Below, in pieces: positions 1 to 11,318 of a stretch of DNA of 59,318 nucleotides. The notes below the pieces were generated by a model. The model made no database searches and was not told where the DNA came from. It saw only the letters and a program-made list of their open reading frames with translations. Positions within the stretch are counted from its first letter, which is position 1. Every line of letters starts with the position of its first letter. Origin of the DNA: Hofstenia miamia (lineage: Eukaryota > Xenacoelomorpha > Acoela > Hofsteniidae); the NCBI GenBank assembly GCA_900660155.1, contig CABFPE010000111.1:1536153-1595470 (forward strand). Direction: 5' to 3'. The position numbers and the translations under genes were made by a program.

Positions 1-6
1 GCTCAC

Positions 7-55
7 CTTCTTATCTGGAGCACAGAACAATGGTGCATTTACAAACTCTGCATTT
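7..55 (-). CDS. FAM117: FAM117-like exon 6 (last one inside the window)
   Basis: A 49-nt exon, acceptor TGTTTAG, donor AAG|GTGAGC. Encodes PLFCAPDKK, equivalent to the human FYCPDKNKVNFIP block. The next exon must lie beyond the left edge. Confidence 0.8.
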
Positions 56-86
56 CTAAACAAATACACTGTTAAAGTAATGGACA

Positions 87-121
<35 letters not shown>

Positions 122-3100
122 AGAAATCAAATCCAACATATAACAACCAAAGAATTAGATTAAACATTGACAAAATTGGTTATTTGTCTAAATAAATGCG
201 AAAAATCTATTAACAGGAAGTATTATAACAATCCTCATTAATAGAATTGCATTTACCTCTGAATTCGTTGTTTTACAAAAAAGCAGTAATAATACAACAA
301 AAACCTGTTATCTTGAAGGACGCAAACTTTTTCACATCCATCAGGTGGTTCATGTGCGAAAGCCGTAGACATATTTAAATTAGGAGACGATGAATATTTT
401 GAATATTTAGGAGACATACGTGGAGCTAAGAAAAATAGTGGTTAAGAAGCTAAAAGGGCGAAAATTTACATCACCAGCGATTGATTAAAGTACCTTACAT
501 GTGCACACACTTGTCCCTACAATAAAAACCTAATCAGAATGGCTTATTTTTGCTTAGTACAATAAAATTTAAGATTATTTTTGGAGGAAACTTATGATTA
601 TGCAAAATATTGATTTCAATATGAATTTGTTAGACCACAGCTGACTCCACAATTTTGTTTTGCAGAATGAAATTTTATATGAAATTTTAATCGAATTTTC
701 ACACACAATATATATTTATGTATTAAACAGCGAGTACAGCAATTCGTACGTCGAGATTTAAATCAGTTTTGCATTATAAAGAGGAATATCCCGAACAATT
801 TTTGGCACAACCTTCATATTCTAATAATTATTTGACTTTAAAGCGCATCAAATGTTATACCATAACAGATTCACTTAAAAGGGCTTACGGTTTTCTCTCC
901 ACTCTATATAATTGGGTGACAAAATAGGCTGCGCATGAGAGAATCATTGTGTCTGATTCATTGTGAGATTTGACAACCGGTAGTAGTGCATTAGATACAG
1001 TTTGTTTGCTTCAAGGCATGAGTAAAAGCGCGTGTACCCGACATGAATAAAGCTATTGCTGTCTCAAGTCAAAACCACTGCAAAGCAACATTACTCGATC
1101 AAGATGGCTGAATTGATTGAAAGGTGATCATAGTTGAAAATTCTGTCAAATAATATACTTGAACAGGTTTGAAGAGACGAAGTTGGCTTCCACAATTGAC
1201 AAGGAATAATGAGAATTCTGCATTACTCAAAGTAATATACAGTAACTCATTGAACGATATTGTGACAAAGTCTTGATTGGAATAGATATTTTAGTGTAGA
1301 ATGCTAAAAACATTAATGTAGAAAGAGTATCTGTAAACGAGCAAATTCGAGAATTATTAAAGAATCTTAGATATCTTAGCAACTTGCAAAGTAATCATAT
1401 TATGAACTATGATGAGCCAAATGTAAGTAATTTTCGTTTGAGTAAGTTGACAATGGTTCGGTGTGACACAAGAAGAGCCACAATGTTGCAGAACAGTGTC
1501 ATGGGATTCTTCGTTTATCAAATATGGCCTACAAGACCAAAAATTTATTAGATGAATGGCGAAGAATTCTATGAACCTTTCGAACAGAGTCCCAAAAACC
1601 GGGATCTATCATAAAAAAGAGAAGTTTCCAATCAAACGAAAAAAACGGTGATTGTAATTGTTGTAAAACAAGTCCTGCATTAAACAGGAATCTGAAGTTT
1701 ATTTGCGAAATGACAGCACACCATTTTCAAACATTGTTGAGATATTTTTTCTTCAGCACATCATGAAATAGAACGTTTATATTCAATGTTCACACCTTCA
1801 AACATTATAGTGGAAGACTGCGATTATCGTCTTGAAAAGAATATGGAAACTGTTAAAAAAAGCATGATCCGAATTGTTCAACTTTCAATAAAAATTGTCA
1901 TAAATTGATTAATATTAAGAAAAACCCTTTCAATTATTATGAGCTTTCTGCAACAAATAAAAAATCCATACTGCTCTGTTCATTGTATATAGGTCGTCAA
2001 CCAAAAATTCCAAACTTAAAATAGCAATGGTTGTTTCTCAGAAACAAAAAAATTAGAAATTAAAAGCAAGATGAATTTACATTTTCCATATTAATCATGC
2101 AGACTTCGCTAAATATAAAAAATGAAAATTGCACATTGCTCCCTACTTTCAAACTAATGAATTTGAGCAATTTACGAATGCAGCGGAAACAGATAAAAAG
2201 CCTATTCACTCTTTGCAAAATTGAAAAAAACTTTAATGCTAGTTGGAATAACTTAAATTTTAAATAAATACTTCAGTTTCGCAAACATATAAATTAATGA
2301 ATAATACATTTGGTAATAGAACTATGCCCATTTCTAAGACCGCTACTTCCGAGGCCAATATTTTCGCAAAACTAAAGTTCCAAATAAGAAATTTAACAAA
2401 AAATGTTTTTAACAGAATTATATAAACTTCGAAATGGAAATAAGAAACAAAAATATATAAAATGATTACCAGTATTGCCACACACAAAATGTCGAGGCAA
2501 CGAATTAATAATAACTTTGATATACATGAGGGATCAGTATGTGAGCGCAATCATAAAAGGGTTTATTATGCTACAAAATTTGACATTTAATTTTGAATGA
2601 TCCTTTAAAGTTTTTTTCACCATATCATCATAATTGTGGTACTGAAACTTGTGAAAAATGATTGGACTTAATCAGATAGCTCTAATGACTATCACATCTC
2701 GTAAAAAATAAATGTTGGCACAGTAAACTTCAACTAAGAGACATGATGGTTTTTCCAATAAATTGACAATACTCCTCGTTGCTATCAACGACCTCCCTCA
2801 ATCTGTCCTCAACTCATTCTGTCTAGTGTGCATTGATGACACTGAGATTTTCAATTTTTGGTAGTTTTTTGCCTCCAATATTACTTGATCTTGAGCTTTT
2901 GTCTAAGTGGTCTTTCGTTAACCATCTTGATCTTAGCCCAACCAAAGACATGTGGCATTTCCTTTTCTGTATTACCAATTCTGATCTGCCTCTCCCTGTG
3001 AACTTTTCTCCTAATCACACTCATCTTGGAGTTCAACTTGCTGCAAACTTAAATTGGTCAAGACCCGTGTGTTTGCGTCTCAGCAAAGCTAATTACTCGG

Positions 3101-6100
3101 TTTTTGTCCTCTTCCGCAATGTTCCCTTTAATTCCCCGCGCAAATCTCCCTGTTATTGGCCTTCTCGTGCCTTGTTCCATTCCATGGAACGGTTCCAGAA
3201 GCGTGCTTTCAAATGGATCTCTCCCTGGTCATATAAAGACACTCTTCTCAAATTCTCCCCTCTCCCGCTTGCGCTATACTTCCATGCTTGCAATCTTCTC
3301 CCGTTCAATTGCTTGCTCACCTTGATCCGTTTGATTTCATCAAGTTCTCCAATTCCTCGCGCTGATGATATTGTCACTTCCTCCATTCGTCGTCTCAAGA
3401 AGCGTCCTAACCTTCATTAGTTTTTGAATCGTGCCTGTATCGCTACTAATTAAATCTTGACTCGCAACCCTCCAACAGCCATTTCCCCGCCGCCGAGATT
3501 CAAGAAATCTTTGATGTCTTTCCTCTTTGCTGAACCCTTCTCCACCTTGGCACAATATTGAACAAGTACACAAACAATCACACAAACATTGATTTTTATC
3601 ATTATTATATATTGTGTTTATTTGTTTGCAGCTTTAGATTTGTTTATATTTTATTTTATTTGGAACTTTTTAGCAAATATATTGATTTGACTGTCATTAT
3701 TATTACACCCAGACAATTTGCTAAGAAAGTTTGCGTCTTCCCTAAAGGTGGGTTTACAGCTCATCAATGAATTATAATACCTCTAAATTGAGAAGAATGC
3801 ATTGTTGTTGATACGCTGTTTACAGCGTCTCAATTGAACTTGTTTATCACAATTATTTTTGTTATTGATACAGCGTTTACAGCTGACTAATCCCAATTGA
3901 ATCTTATAATTCAAAACATTTGGGATTAGAGATATCCCACAGAAACGTTTATTTCAAGCAATTGGGTCATGATCCTTTCCTGTTGCATGCCTAGTTTCGA
4001 ATGAATATAATTGATTCAATGTTTACACTAGCGTAATGACTAATTATGAAAGGAATGAAAGACGAAATATCAAAAGTGGTTTGATCACGTCTTTCATCTT
4101 AATTGTGGAAATATGCTCGTCTTTCAAGTGTTTACAGCAGTATTAGCGCAAATGATAAGCTCGATTACGCATTCTTTTGATTTCATTAGTTTTATTAATT
4201 GATCGTCTTTCACAGCTGTTTACAGCTGAATTTGTACTAATTGAGCACTCGATTGCGAAATATTATATTTCATTGATAAGCTGTAAACACACCTTAAGCT
4301 TGTTTGCAACAAAACTTCTTTAGTTATTAAATAACTTTCAGTAGGCAGTCTTTCTGTGAGAGATTTGCAAAACTATAATAGGAATTTTCAACAATGTTCT
4401 GCATAGCTTAAATCTTCGTCTGGGCGTTTCTTCGAATCTTTAAATAATCATTTCAAAGCATGAATAAATCGAGGCAAGTTTCTTACCATTAATACCATGT
4501 TCCAATTGCTTGTGATAACTTAATTTGATGATTTTAGAGTTATGACAATACGAAATATATTTCAAACCTAAAATGAACAAATCCAAAGAAATCACCAAAC
4601 TCATATTAAAAACGGAATAAATATATTAAGATTCCAATTGGAATCTCCTATATAAAAAGTTACGGAAATTTCTGCATTCTAACATACAATTCAGATACGA
4701 AAGCTTAAAGGTTACCACACACTTAAGATTAACAAAGAAAACCTACCTAGATCTTCTAAAACTAAGTCAGTAAATTGAACATTAAATTGAAAGGGCGAAG
4801 TAATATGAGTAGGTGTTTGTGTGTCAACACTTTTTGTTGAACTGCTCCGTAATTGTGGAGGAACTGGACACTGACGACCCTCTTCTGGTAAAGTAAACGA
4901 CTAAATTAAACATAAAATTAGCGCGAACTATTAGTGAACGATTCAAATGCAATTTATTCTTTCAATTCGTCCAAATCTAGCGGTTTCTGATTTTTGCAAT
5001 TTAAAGTTCACAAACCTCAATGGAACGATGTTGACATGCACTAAAGTAAATAAACTGACGATATACTGCACAAGTAATATGTCACTCTCAAAGAATACAT
5101 TCTAATATTCGATTATCTATTTACAATTTGCCTTTCGAGGTGAAATTTAGTCTTTCTTGCCATTTTATTGTAAAAATAACTATAGTAGAATACAATACAA
5201 CTTTATTAAAGAGAAAAAGAATATTTAGTAAGCATTTAATACATTTGCAAAATTTGTTTAATGAGACTGAAATAATCATTGCATATAACAAACAACCATC
5301 TTTAAACGTAGATATACTAAGAATTAACATTTTCATTTTGAAAAACGTTTCCTAATAATTTATTGTTTTAATAATACATACTAGTTACGCGTATTCAAGA
5401 ATATTACCGCAAAAGTCCTCAAAATTATGATATTGACAAACCTCTGTTGCTTGAAAAGAGTCTTTAAAAAATGGCATATCACAAGTCTCGATTTCTGAAC
5501 ATGCGGCTCCTGAGATAGAACGGGTATGCTGTGCTAACGGTGATACTTGTGATATGTTTGCAGAAGGCAAGCTCAATGGAATAACTGCAGTTGTATTATG
5601 CTCATTAGAAAATATGTGGTGGTGAATATCGAATTTCCCTTGAGATTTATACTTTTGATACCCCTAATTGCAAAATTAGGATTCTAGAAAATGAAGACTT
5701 ATTAACCTCTTTATAAAGTTCATCCGCATTTGTGAAGGAATGTGAACGTCTGAGTTTTCTAACAAAAACAACTTCATTTCTTTCATCCCAATTTAAAGGG
5801 GTCTAAATTTTAGAATTACATGAAAACTAATTCAAATATAAATGCAAAAATTCAAAATAAACGTTATATATACTTGGGTAGAAGTATTTACAACAGGAAC
5901 AGTGGAAGAATAAATGGTGTCGAATGAGGAGGTTCTTCTAAAAGAAACACTACTAAAAGCAGTTGAAGACCTTGGTAGACGAGAATACGGTGAAGGAGAT
6001 GCTGAAAAACATCTTTCCAAGGGACTACATCGCAATAGAACAGGAGAATAATATTCTTTATTAAGAAAAGGAAATGTTGCTTTAATAGGGAATGGAGATT

Positions 6101-6122
6101 GTATTGTTTGTGCACACGACAT
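7..6122 (-). CDS. FAM117: FAM117/GLCCI1-family protein, partial (six exons, gene runs off the left edge)
   Basis: Spliced minus-strand gene, exons in transcript order 6122-5874, 5802-5707, 5663-5442, 4900-4747, 425-305 and 55-7. All junctions are GT-AG and phases agree (0,0,0,1,2,0), giving 297 codons before the window ends. Blocks seen in order are RRTSSFDTI, a Ser/Arg patch followed by DELYKE, TTAVIPLSLP, STKSVDTQTP, EPPDGCEKV and FCAPDKK. I recall the same blocks in the same order in human FAM117B (RRTSSLDTL, ...QLKEI, ALIPVIPI, STRSIDTQTP, EPPEGCERV, YCPDKNKV). The family has no established enzymatic role; GLCCI1 is known as a glucocorticoid-induced transcript. The start at 6122 is the first ATG after an acceptor-like TTTTAG, with an in-frame TAG just before it, so it may be the true start with an upstream non-coding exon. 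The C-terminal part lies outside the window. The gene is divergent to the kinase gene that starts at 11072. Confidence 0.85.
89..119. repeat. (AT)n microsatellite
   Basis: Uninterrupted AT dinucleotide run inside an intron of the FAM117-like gene. Other AT/TA runs lie near 18016-18042, 18600-18616, 32800-32822 and 36966-36980. Confidence 0.95.
305..425 (-). CDS. FAM117: FAM117-like exon 5
   Basis: Phase 1 in, phase 2 out. Encodes a SPKYSKYSSSPN stretch followed by EPPDGCEKVCVLQD, equivalent to the SPLPKYATSP and EPPEGCERVKVFEE blocks of the human family. The 249-nt intron after it contains an (AT)n run. Confidence 0.85.
1315..1614 (+). pseudogene. pogo/DDE_1-like transposase relic
   Basis: An open stretch contains HIMNYDEPNVSNF, which resembles the IWNYDETNF catalytic-aspartate block of pogo/jerky-type DDE transposases. 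A TAG follows about 75 codons later, and stops are frequent on both sides. No terminal repeats were found. It lies in the 4.3 kb intron of the FAM117-like gene in the opposite orientation. Assignment rests on one short motif. Confidence 0.35.
2777..3560 (+). mobile_element. LINE fragment (reverse transcriptase C-terminal part)
   Basis: Starts at VAINDLPQSV...IDDTE, the reverse transcriptase palm block (family pattern INDLP...YADD, here with IDD), and continues to 3420 as an open frame with GVQLAANLNWS, MERFQKRAFKWIS and YKDTLLKFSPLPL. After the TAG at 3418 the homology resumes (FLNRACIATN, RFKKSLMSFLFAEPF) to about 3560. The same protein blocks occur on the minus strand at 9497-10870 and 7021-7454, so all three belong to one non-LTR retrotransposon family. 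This copy is the most diverged and is broken by stops. Confidence 0.75.
3745..4295. mobile_element. Fold-back MITE with iterated GTTTACAGC motif
   Basis: Ends are inverted repeats of about 27 bp beginning AAGGTGGGTTTACAGC (left) and AAGGTGTGTTTACAGC (right, read on the minus strand), 25 of 27 matching. Internally GTTTACAGC recurs near 3752, 3809, 3869, 4131 and 4204, mostly beside ATTGA/TCAATT-type words. There is no coding capacity. A target-site duplication is not clear (TA left, TT right when read outward). It resembles the two AAGGTGCG elements at 11716-13459 in its first bases and in carrying repeated subterminal words. Confidence 0.75.
4747..4900 (-). CDS. FAM117: FAM117-like exon 4
   Basis: Phase 0 in, phase 1 out. 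Encodes LPEEGRQCPVPP then RSSSTKSVDTQTP. The latter nearly matches the RSSSTRSIDTQTP block of human FAM117B, one of the strongest identifiers of this gene. The 4321-nt intron after it contains the transposon relics listed separately. Confidence 0.85.
5442..5663 (-). CDS. FAM117: FAM117-like exon 3
   Basis: 74 codons, phase 0 at both ends. Contains TTAVIPLSLP, equivalent to the ALIPVIPL block of FAM117B. The frame stays open to 5385, but only the donor at 5441 (GAG|GTTTGT) keeps the next exon in frame. The 541-nt intron after it shows nothing recognisable. Confidence 0.78.
5707..5802 (-). CDS. FAM117: FAM117-like exon 2
   Basis: 32 codons, phase 0 at both ends, acceptor AAATTTAG, donor GAG|GTTAAT. 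It encodes NWDERNEVVFVRKLRRSHSF and a following DELYKE, which lines up with the human block around the WAEE and KRSASWGSTDQLKEI motifs. It is followed by a 43-nt intron. Confidence 0.8.
5874..6122 (-). CDS. FAM117: FAM117-like exon 1 (first coding exon seen)
   Basis: 83 codons from ATG at 6122 to donor AA|GTATAT. Serine-rich, with the family hallmark RRTSSFDTI near its end. An alternative is that it is an internal exon with acceptor at 6123-6124. The 71-nt intron after it holds nothing. Confidence 0.75.
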
Positions 6123-7020
6123 CTAAAACTAAAAAATATATAAAAGAGGCGATTTTTTTTCAAAAAATAGAAAACAACTTGAGCATAGAACTATAAATGA
6201 TCGTTTTAAGTCCAGTTACTCGCTTCGTTCCTTCTTTCTATATGTTTATTTTAAATTAACAGCGTATGTTTGAAATGTGATTGAATAACTATCAAAATGA
6301 AACACTTAAATAGTCGTTTGGGATAACATACACGTCATGCAACTGCATATATTGTTAATAGTGTAGAATGTAAAAACAAGATCATGTTTGCAAAGCGCGA
6401 AATAGTAGCATGTTCAACTTGAGAAATAAGTAGCCTCAATCAAAAAGCGAATGCCATAATCGCACAATTTGACAAGATATATTTTTTACTTATTGAGCCC
6501 ATCAGTAGCGTTCAACTACAATTGTGCGTGAGGCAAGCATGGAAGGTCATCTCATGAGATTACAATAGTAGTTGTTTATGCACAAAATTATTAATGCGGT
6601 TTGATATCTCTGAGTTAACATTTCCCCCATCTGCTATGCCCATGCTAGTGTTTGTTTGAATTATTGTTTTTAAAAAATACCTATCATAATATTTTTTTAT
6701 GTGATGAATTCAACCAGTTCTGCACCGATGCTATTATTGTAGAGCGCAAACCCGACCTAGGTTAACAAAAAACGAACTTATGGATTGAAGCTACTTGACA
6801 AGAGATTATTCAAAAATCTTATTTATATCATCCTCGATTCAAAATGATTATTTGGAGGCCTTGGTAGCCTCAGCAAACCTAAGCGGATAGTTCCCTGGTG
6901 CGATCATCATAAAACATTTAAAACCGTGTAAATTAGCAGTCGCAAATTTTAACTATTTGTATCACCGTGATGAGGTCAATACGATATTTAGTTAGTTTAT
7001 CGACATGCTGTGTCAGATAT
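6123..7020. other. Intergenic sequence upstream of the FAM117-like gene
   Basis: AT-rich, with no reading frame, RNA gene or repeat that I recognise. It must contain the 5' region of the minus-strand FAM117-like gene, but no promoter motif stands out. Confidence 0.5.
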
Positions 7021-7454
7021 AATAATAATAATCAATGACTTTATTAGCCGCTGAAGGCATACACAACAAAAAATAAAAACAAGTCAGGTTTTACGGCAGC
7101 GATGACAGTCACAGGAGATGAAATAGGAGCAAATGGAAGAGTAGGCGAAGTTGGAGAAGGGCTCAGCAAAGAGGAAAGCCATCAAAGATTTCTTGAAGCT
7201 CGGTGGCAGGGAAAAGAAATCAATCGCTGTTGGAGGGCTGCGAGTCAAGATGTAATTAGCAGCAGTACAAGCACGATTGAAAAACGAGTGAAAGGTGCGA
7301 TGTTTCTTTGTACGACGAACGGAGAAGGTGACAACATCATCAGAGCGAGTGCAGCAGGAATTAGAGAAAATAATGAAATCAAAAGGATCAAGATCCAATT
7401 TGCGAGTCAGTAGTCGATTGAACAGAAGGAGATCACAGGCATGGAAGTAGAGTA
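7021..7454 (-). mobile_element. LINE fragment, 5'-truncated 3' end
   Basis: Minus-strand copy of the last ~430 bp of the LINE at 9497-10870; the two are almost identical across the shared part. It encodes SVRRTKKHRTFHSFFNRAC and ends after SCDCHRCRKT. The 3' end carries an (ATT)n tail (AATAATAATAAT on the plus strand at about 7020), as in CR1/L2-type LINEs. Similarity stops at about 7454, immediately before the hAT fragment, so this copy is truncated there. Confidence 0.8.
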
Positions 7455-7487
7455 TTTGATAAATCTTGAAACATTCTAACTGCAACT

Positions 7488-7952
7488 GTGGCAGAGACAC
7501 TTATTAAGTTAACTTTATTATTTTGCAAAGACCGTTTTGATGATGCTGAATTACCAGGGTGGAATATTAGAGAGAAAATGCAAAAAACAATGCTAGACTA
7601 TTTGAAGACACCAATTTCAACATTCTACGTTGATAATCCAAGAAAAATTCCTAAACTAATAAATCTGCTTGATAGTATTCTTGGAGTGATTCCTAGCAGT
7701 ACAGCAGAAGCTGAACGGCGATTTTCTAAAATGAATTATATTTGTACATTATTACGGGCAACTTTGACAGCTGATCACACGTCAGCTTTGCTTAGCATCA
7801 GTATAAATGGTCCACCGCCCCATCAATGGTGTGCAGAAAGTGCAATAAACAGGTGGTTACTCCATCATAGTCCAGCATCTGATAATAGGAGCCGCAAAAC
7901 CACAGTTGAAAAAGAAGATTTGGGATACATGAAACAACTTTTATGTATTTAA
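7488..7952 (+). pseudogene. hAT transposase C-terminal dimerisation domain (fragment)
   Basis: A 154-codon frame contains IPSSTAEAERRFSKMNYI followed by LTADHTSALLSISINGPP and a terminal INRWL, the classic hAT dimerisation block (pattern STAEAERxFSxMNxI...LxxLMxISxNGP). The catalytic N-terminal part is missing. The upstream sequence is the truncated LINE, so the LINE and hAT pieces abut. Stop TAA at 7950. It lies in the intergenic region with no matching partner half in the window. Confidence 0.85.
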
Positions 7953-7991
7953 TATAATAAAATTTTGCTTAATAGTTTTGTAGTGTAGTAT

Positions 7992-8091
7992 TAGTTTTCT
8001 ACAACAGACAAATGCATACGTGTATAACAGCATTCCGAATATAGTTTTCTACAACAGACAAATGCATACGTGTATAACAGCATTCCGAATA
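7992..8091. repeat. Perfect tandem duplication of a 50-bp unit
   Basis: 7992-8041 and 8042-8091 are identical over 50 bp (unit begins TAGTTTTCTACAACAGACAA). It lies just downstream of the hAT fragment. Absence of any mismatch implies recent origin or an assembly artefact. Confidence 0.95.
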
Positions 8092-9496
8092 ATTTTTTAA
8101 TTCAAGATACAATTGTTATTGGCTGTAGAAAACACTATTTGCACACAACCCTGACTTGCACATCATTAGTCATGAAAATCAAGTTTATTAAAATTTTTTT
8201 TTACCAAATGTTCGCATATTTCTCAAATTTAAAGCCTCCTTGTTAATTATTTAGGAGTACACTTCTGCCTGAAAGATCTAATTCTGCGGCGCGAAGATTC
8301 CGATGAAGAGCGTCTCCTAATAAACCCAACCACTGGGTGTAATAATAGCAAAACTATCTGAAATCAGAGATATGTGTAAGGTATCAATGGTAAACAAGTT
8401 AGATATAATTCTGATTTGAATAATGTACTGTTTGCTATTTTATAAATTTTATAATAACATATTACAGTTTTCTGCGGTGAAACATTGAAACCGATTTTTA
8501 GGGACACGATTTAAATGAAAGCGGTTCGTTTACGAATCACAGCATCCTATATTCCTATGCAAAGGAATTATAAAATCCTCATATATCAAATAGATTTAAT
8601 GCTGATACTCAGCTATTTCAAGATATGTCATCACATAAGTATTTGGACTTCGATTGCGGCTTTTTTTGTCGGAAGAAAAATGCCTTAGAATTCTTCCAAA
8701 TCGGGTGTTAAGGAGTATGATTATTGGAATTCCGTTTATAAGGCTTTGTTCACCATTTTAACAAGAATAGCGTACTGCGTGTACTTCTCAATATTTACTG
8801 CTGAAAATAAAATTTAATAATTTTTATATTTTGTAATTGTTATTAAATTCACATGTTTTACAATAAAATAACTTTGCAAATGCAGATGGAAAAGCAAAAT
8901 ATATATATGCATTCAATAAAAGTTTTAACCAATAAAAATTAGAGTATGTGATTTCGGTAAAATTTATACTATTCATGTTAGCTTTAACGAAATGATGTTT
9001 CGAGAGTATTTCAAATATGTGTTTTAGTTTGTTTTTTATGTAGAGTTATGTGATGAAATTCCAGTGAGTGCAGCTCTGTATTCGTCATCAACAACTCGCC
9101 TTTCAATTTCAAATACAAGCAAAGTATTAAAAATCTCCGAAATGATAGATTACCTAATATATAAGTATATTTATAAAGTAATTTGCTGTTTATAATATTC
9201 TACTTAAAGTTAAAAATTATCCATTGTAGAACAATAACTGCCTAGTGTTTTCAACATTTGATTATGCTACTCATTTCAATTAATTTTCCTAATTCTGCTT
9301 AATATTTTTCTCTTTGTAAATTGATTTTTATTTGTATGCAACACTTATTATTACTATTATTATTATTATTAATAATATTAATATTTAAAAAATCAGATCT
9401 TGTTCCAATTAATGGACGGATTACAACAACAAACCCCTTTGCAAAAACATTGGAAAAGTTGCTTAGTAGTAAAATATATATATATCGTTACTATCC
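8092..9496. other. Intergenic AT-rich sequence
   Basis: No gene recognised. A (TTA)n-like run sits near 9350-9385, next to the 3' end of the following LINE. Confidence 0.5.
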
Positions 9497-10870
9497 TAAT
9501 CAATGACTTTATTGGCCGCTGAAGGCATACACAACAAAAAAATAAAAACAAGTCAAGTTTTACGGCAGCGAGGACAGTCACAGGAGATGAAATAGGAGCA
9601 AATAGAAGAGTAGGCGAAGTTGGAGAAGGGCTCAGCAAAGAGGAAAGCCATCAAAGATTTCTTGAAGCTCGGTGGCAGGGAAAAGAAATCAATCGCTGTT
9701 GGAGGGCTGCGAGTCAAGATGTAATTAGCAGCAGTACAAGCATGATTGAAAAGCGCGTGAAGGGTGCGATATTTCTTCGTACGACGAATGGCGAAGGTGA
9801 CAACATCATCAGAGCGAGTGCAGCAGGAATTAGAGAACTTAATGAAATCAAAAGGATCAAGATCCAATTTGCGAGTCAGTAGTCGATTGCACAGGAGGAG
9901 ATCACAGTCATGGAAGTAGAGTAACAGCGGGAGAGTGGAGAATTTCAGCAGAGCGTCTTTATAGGCCAAAGGAGAAATCCATTTGAAACGTTCCATGGAG
10001 GGGAACAAAGCACGAGAAGGCCACCAACAAGGAGATACGTAGAGAAGAATGGCGCGAGTAATGGACTTGAACAAAGAGAGTTTCACAGCGGATGATGTAT
10101 TAAAAGGAACATTACGGAAAAGGGCAAATAGCTAGGAATTAGCTTTACGGAGACGCACAGACACATGTCCAGTCCAATTTAAGTTTGCAGCAAGTTGAAC
10201 TCCAAGATGAGTGTGATGAGGCGCAAAGTTCACAGGTAGAGGCAAATCAGAAAGGGGAGCCACAGAAAAGGACAAGTCTTGGTAGTGCTAAAATCAAGAT
10301 GGTTGACAGAGGACCAAGTAGACAAGTGCTCAAGATCAGAAGAAATGTTAGAAACAAAAGACCAACCAAAATCAAAAATCGCATTGTCGTCGACATACAA
10401 CTGGCAAGACGAGTTGAAAACAGAATGAGGGAGGTCATTAATGGCAACGAGGAAGAAAAGAACAGCAAACACTGAGCCTTGAGAGGCACCACTATTAACG
10501 GAGACAGGAGCAGAGATAGACGAGTTGATTTTGACACACTGGTGGCGATTGGTCAGGTAAGACTGCAACAGTTCGATGAAATTCACATCAAAACCAAATA
10601 AACGTGACTTGTCAAACAGAATGGAATGAGGGAGGCGAGCAAACGCTTTTGAGATGTCAAGAAAGATAATACAACCAGGATCATTACTATCAGAGTGAAA
10701 GTAGCAGTTTTCGATCAGAGTGAGAAGGTTAGTAATGGTAGAGCGACCAGGAAGGTTGCTATGCTGAGAAGAAGAGATGAGGTGACGAATTTTTGGGAAT
10801 ACATAACGAAAAACAAGGCGTTCAAAGCCAAAAAGACTTTGGCTTTAGGAGTCCATACATCTGCCATAAT
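9497..10870 (-). mobile_element. LINE fragment with reverse transcriptase palm and C-terminal region
   Basis: Minus-strand copy. Near 10586-10380 it reads VNSGASQGSVFAVLFFLVAI, NDLP and LYVDDNAI, the reverse transcriptase block with a YVDD catalytic box. The frame at 10086-9553 gives the C-terminal region (MERFKWISPLAYKDALLKF, SVRR-type Arg/Lys block, CPRCRKT end). A short non-coding 3' tail ends in GCCAATAAAGTCATTGATTA. Frameshifts separate the blocks, so it is inactive. It is close in sequence to the copy at 7021-7454, which suggests the family was recently mobile. Confidence 0.85.
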
Positions 10871-11071
10871 CATATTTTCTCCCCACTTGCGACTCTTATT
10901 TTTAAATATTTACTATACTACGTTTACTTTTCTGTACTAATATGCACATCCTTCCTTTATGCTGTTTTCAATTTTGATAGCTCATATGTGTAAACTTCAA
11001 TTATCGTGATTAAAGTATTTCGAATAGTAATCTATAAGTTATTTGATAATTTATTTTTAGATTAGTTAGGT

Positions 11072-11318
11072 ATGCCAAGCAGCAGTGCAAATTCCAACAG
11101 CATTAATTCCAGATCTGGATCTGGTTGTAGCTCAACAACCAGTCACAAGCAAATGGTTTGTGTCTCTATGATACCCACTAGAGATAAGGTCTTATCTACA
11201 GTGCTTTTGAATGATCTTAAACATGTTGCTCGTGCTGTGAAATCTTCAATTGAGAACTTAGCATTTGAAAAATTGGATTTTGGTCAAGTTGATGTAATCA
11301 CTAAATTCTACAATGCAG
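11072..11318 (+). CDS. Ask1: ASK exon 1 (start codon, N-terminal domain)
   Basis: Ser/Asn-rich leader, then [16 protein letters not shown], equivalent to human KLDFGETTVLDRFYNA. Donor CAG|GTAATA, phase 1. It lies in an exon beginning at about 11061 after TTATTTTTAG, so a 5' non-coding exon is expected upstream. The 2277-nt intron after it holds the two MITEs at 11716 and 12973. Confidence 0.9.

Noticed and set aside
2260..2550. Minus-strand 96-codon frame
   Set aside because: Hydrophobic composition typical of AT-rich DNA, no family motif, no splice signals consistent with the FAM117-like gene.
5385..5441. Extension of FAM117 exon 3 to donor GC|GTAACT
   Set aside because: It would change the phase and put exon 4 out of the frame that gives the SVDTQTP block.
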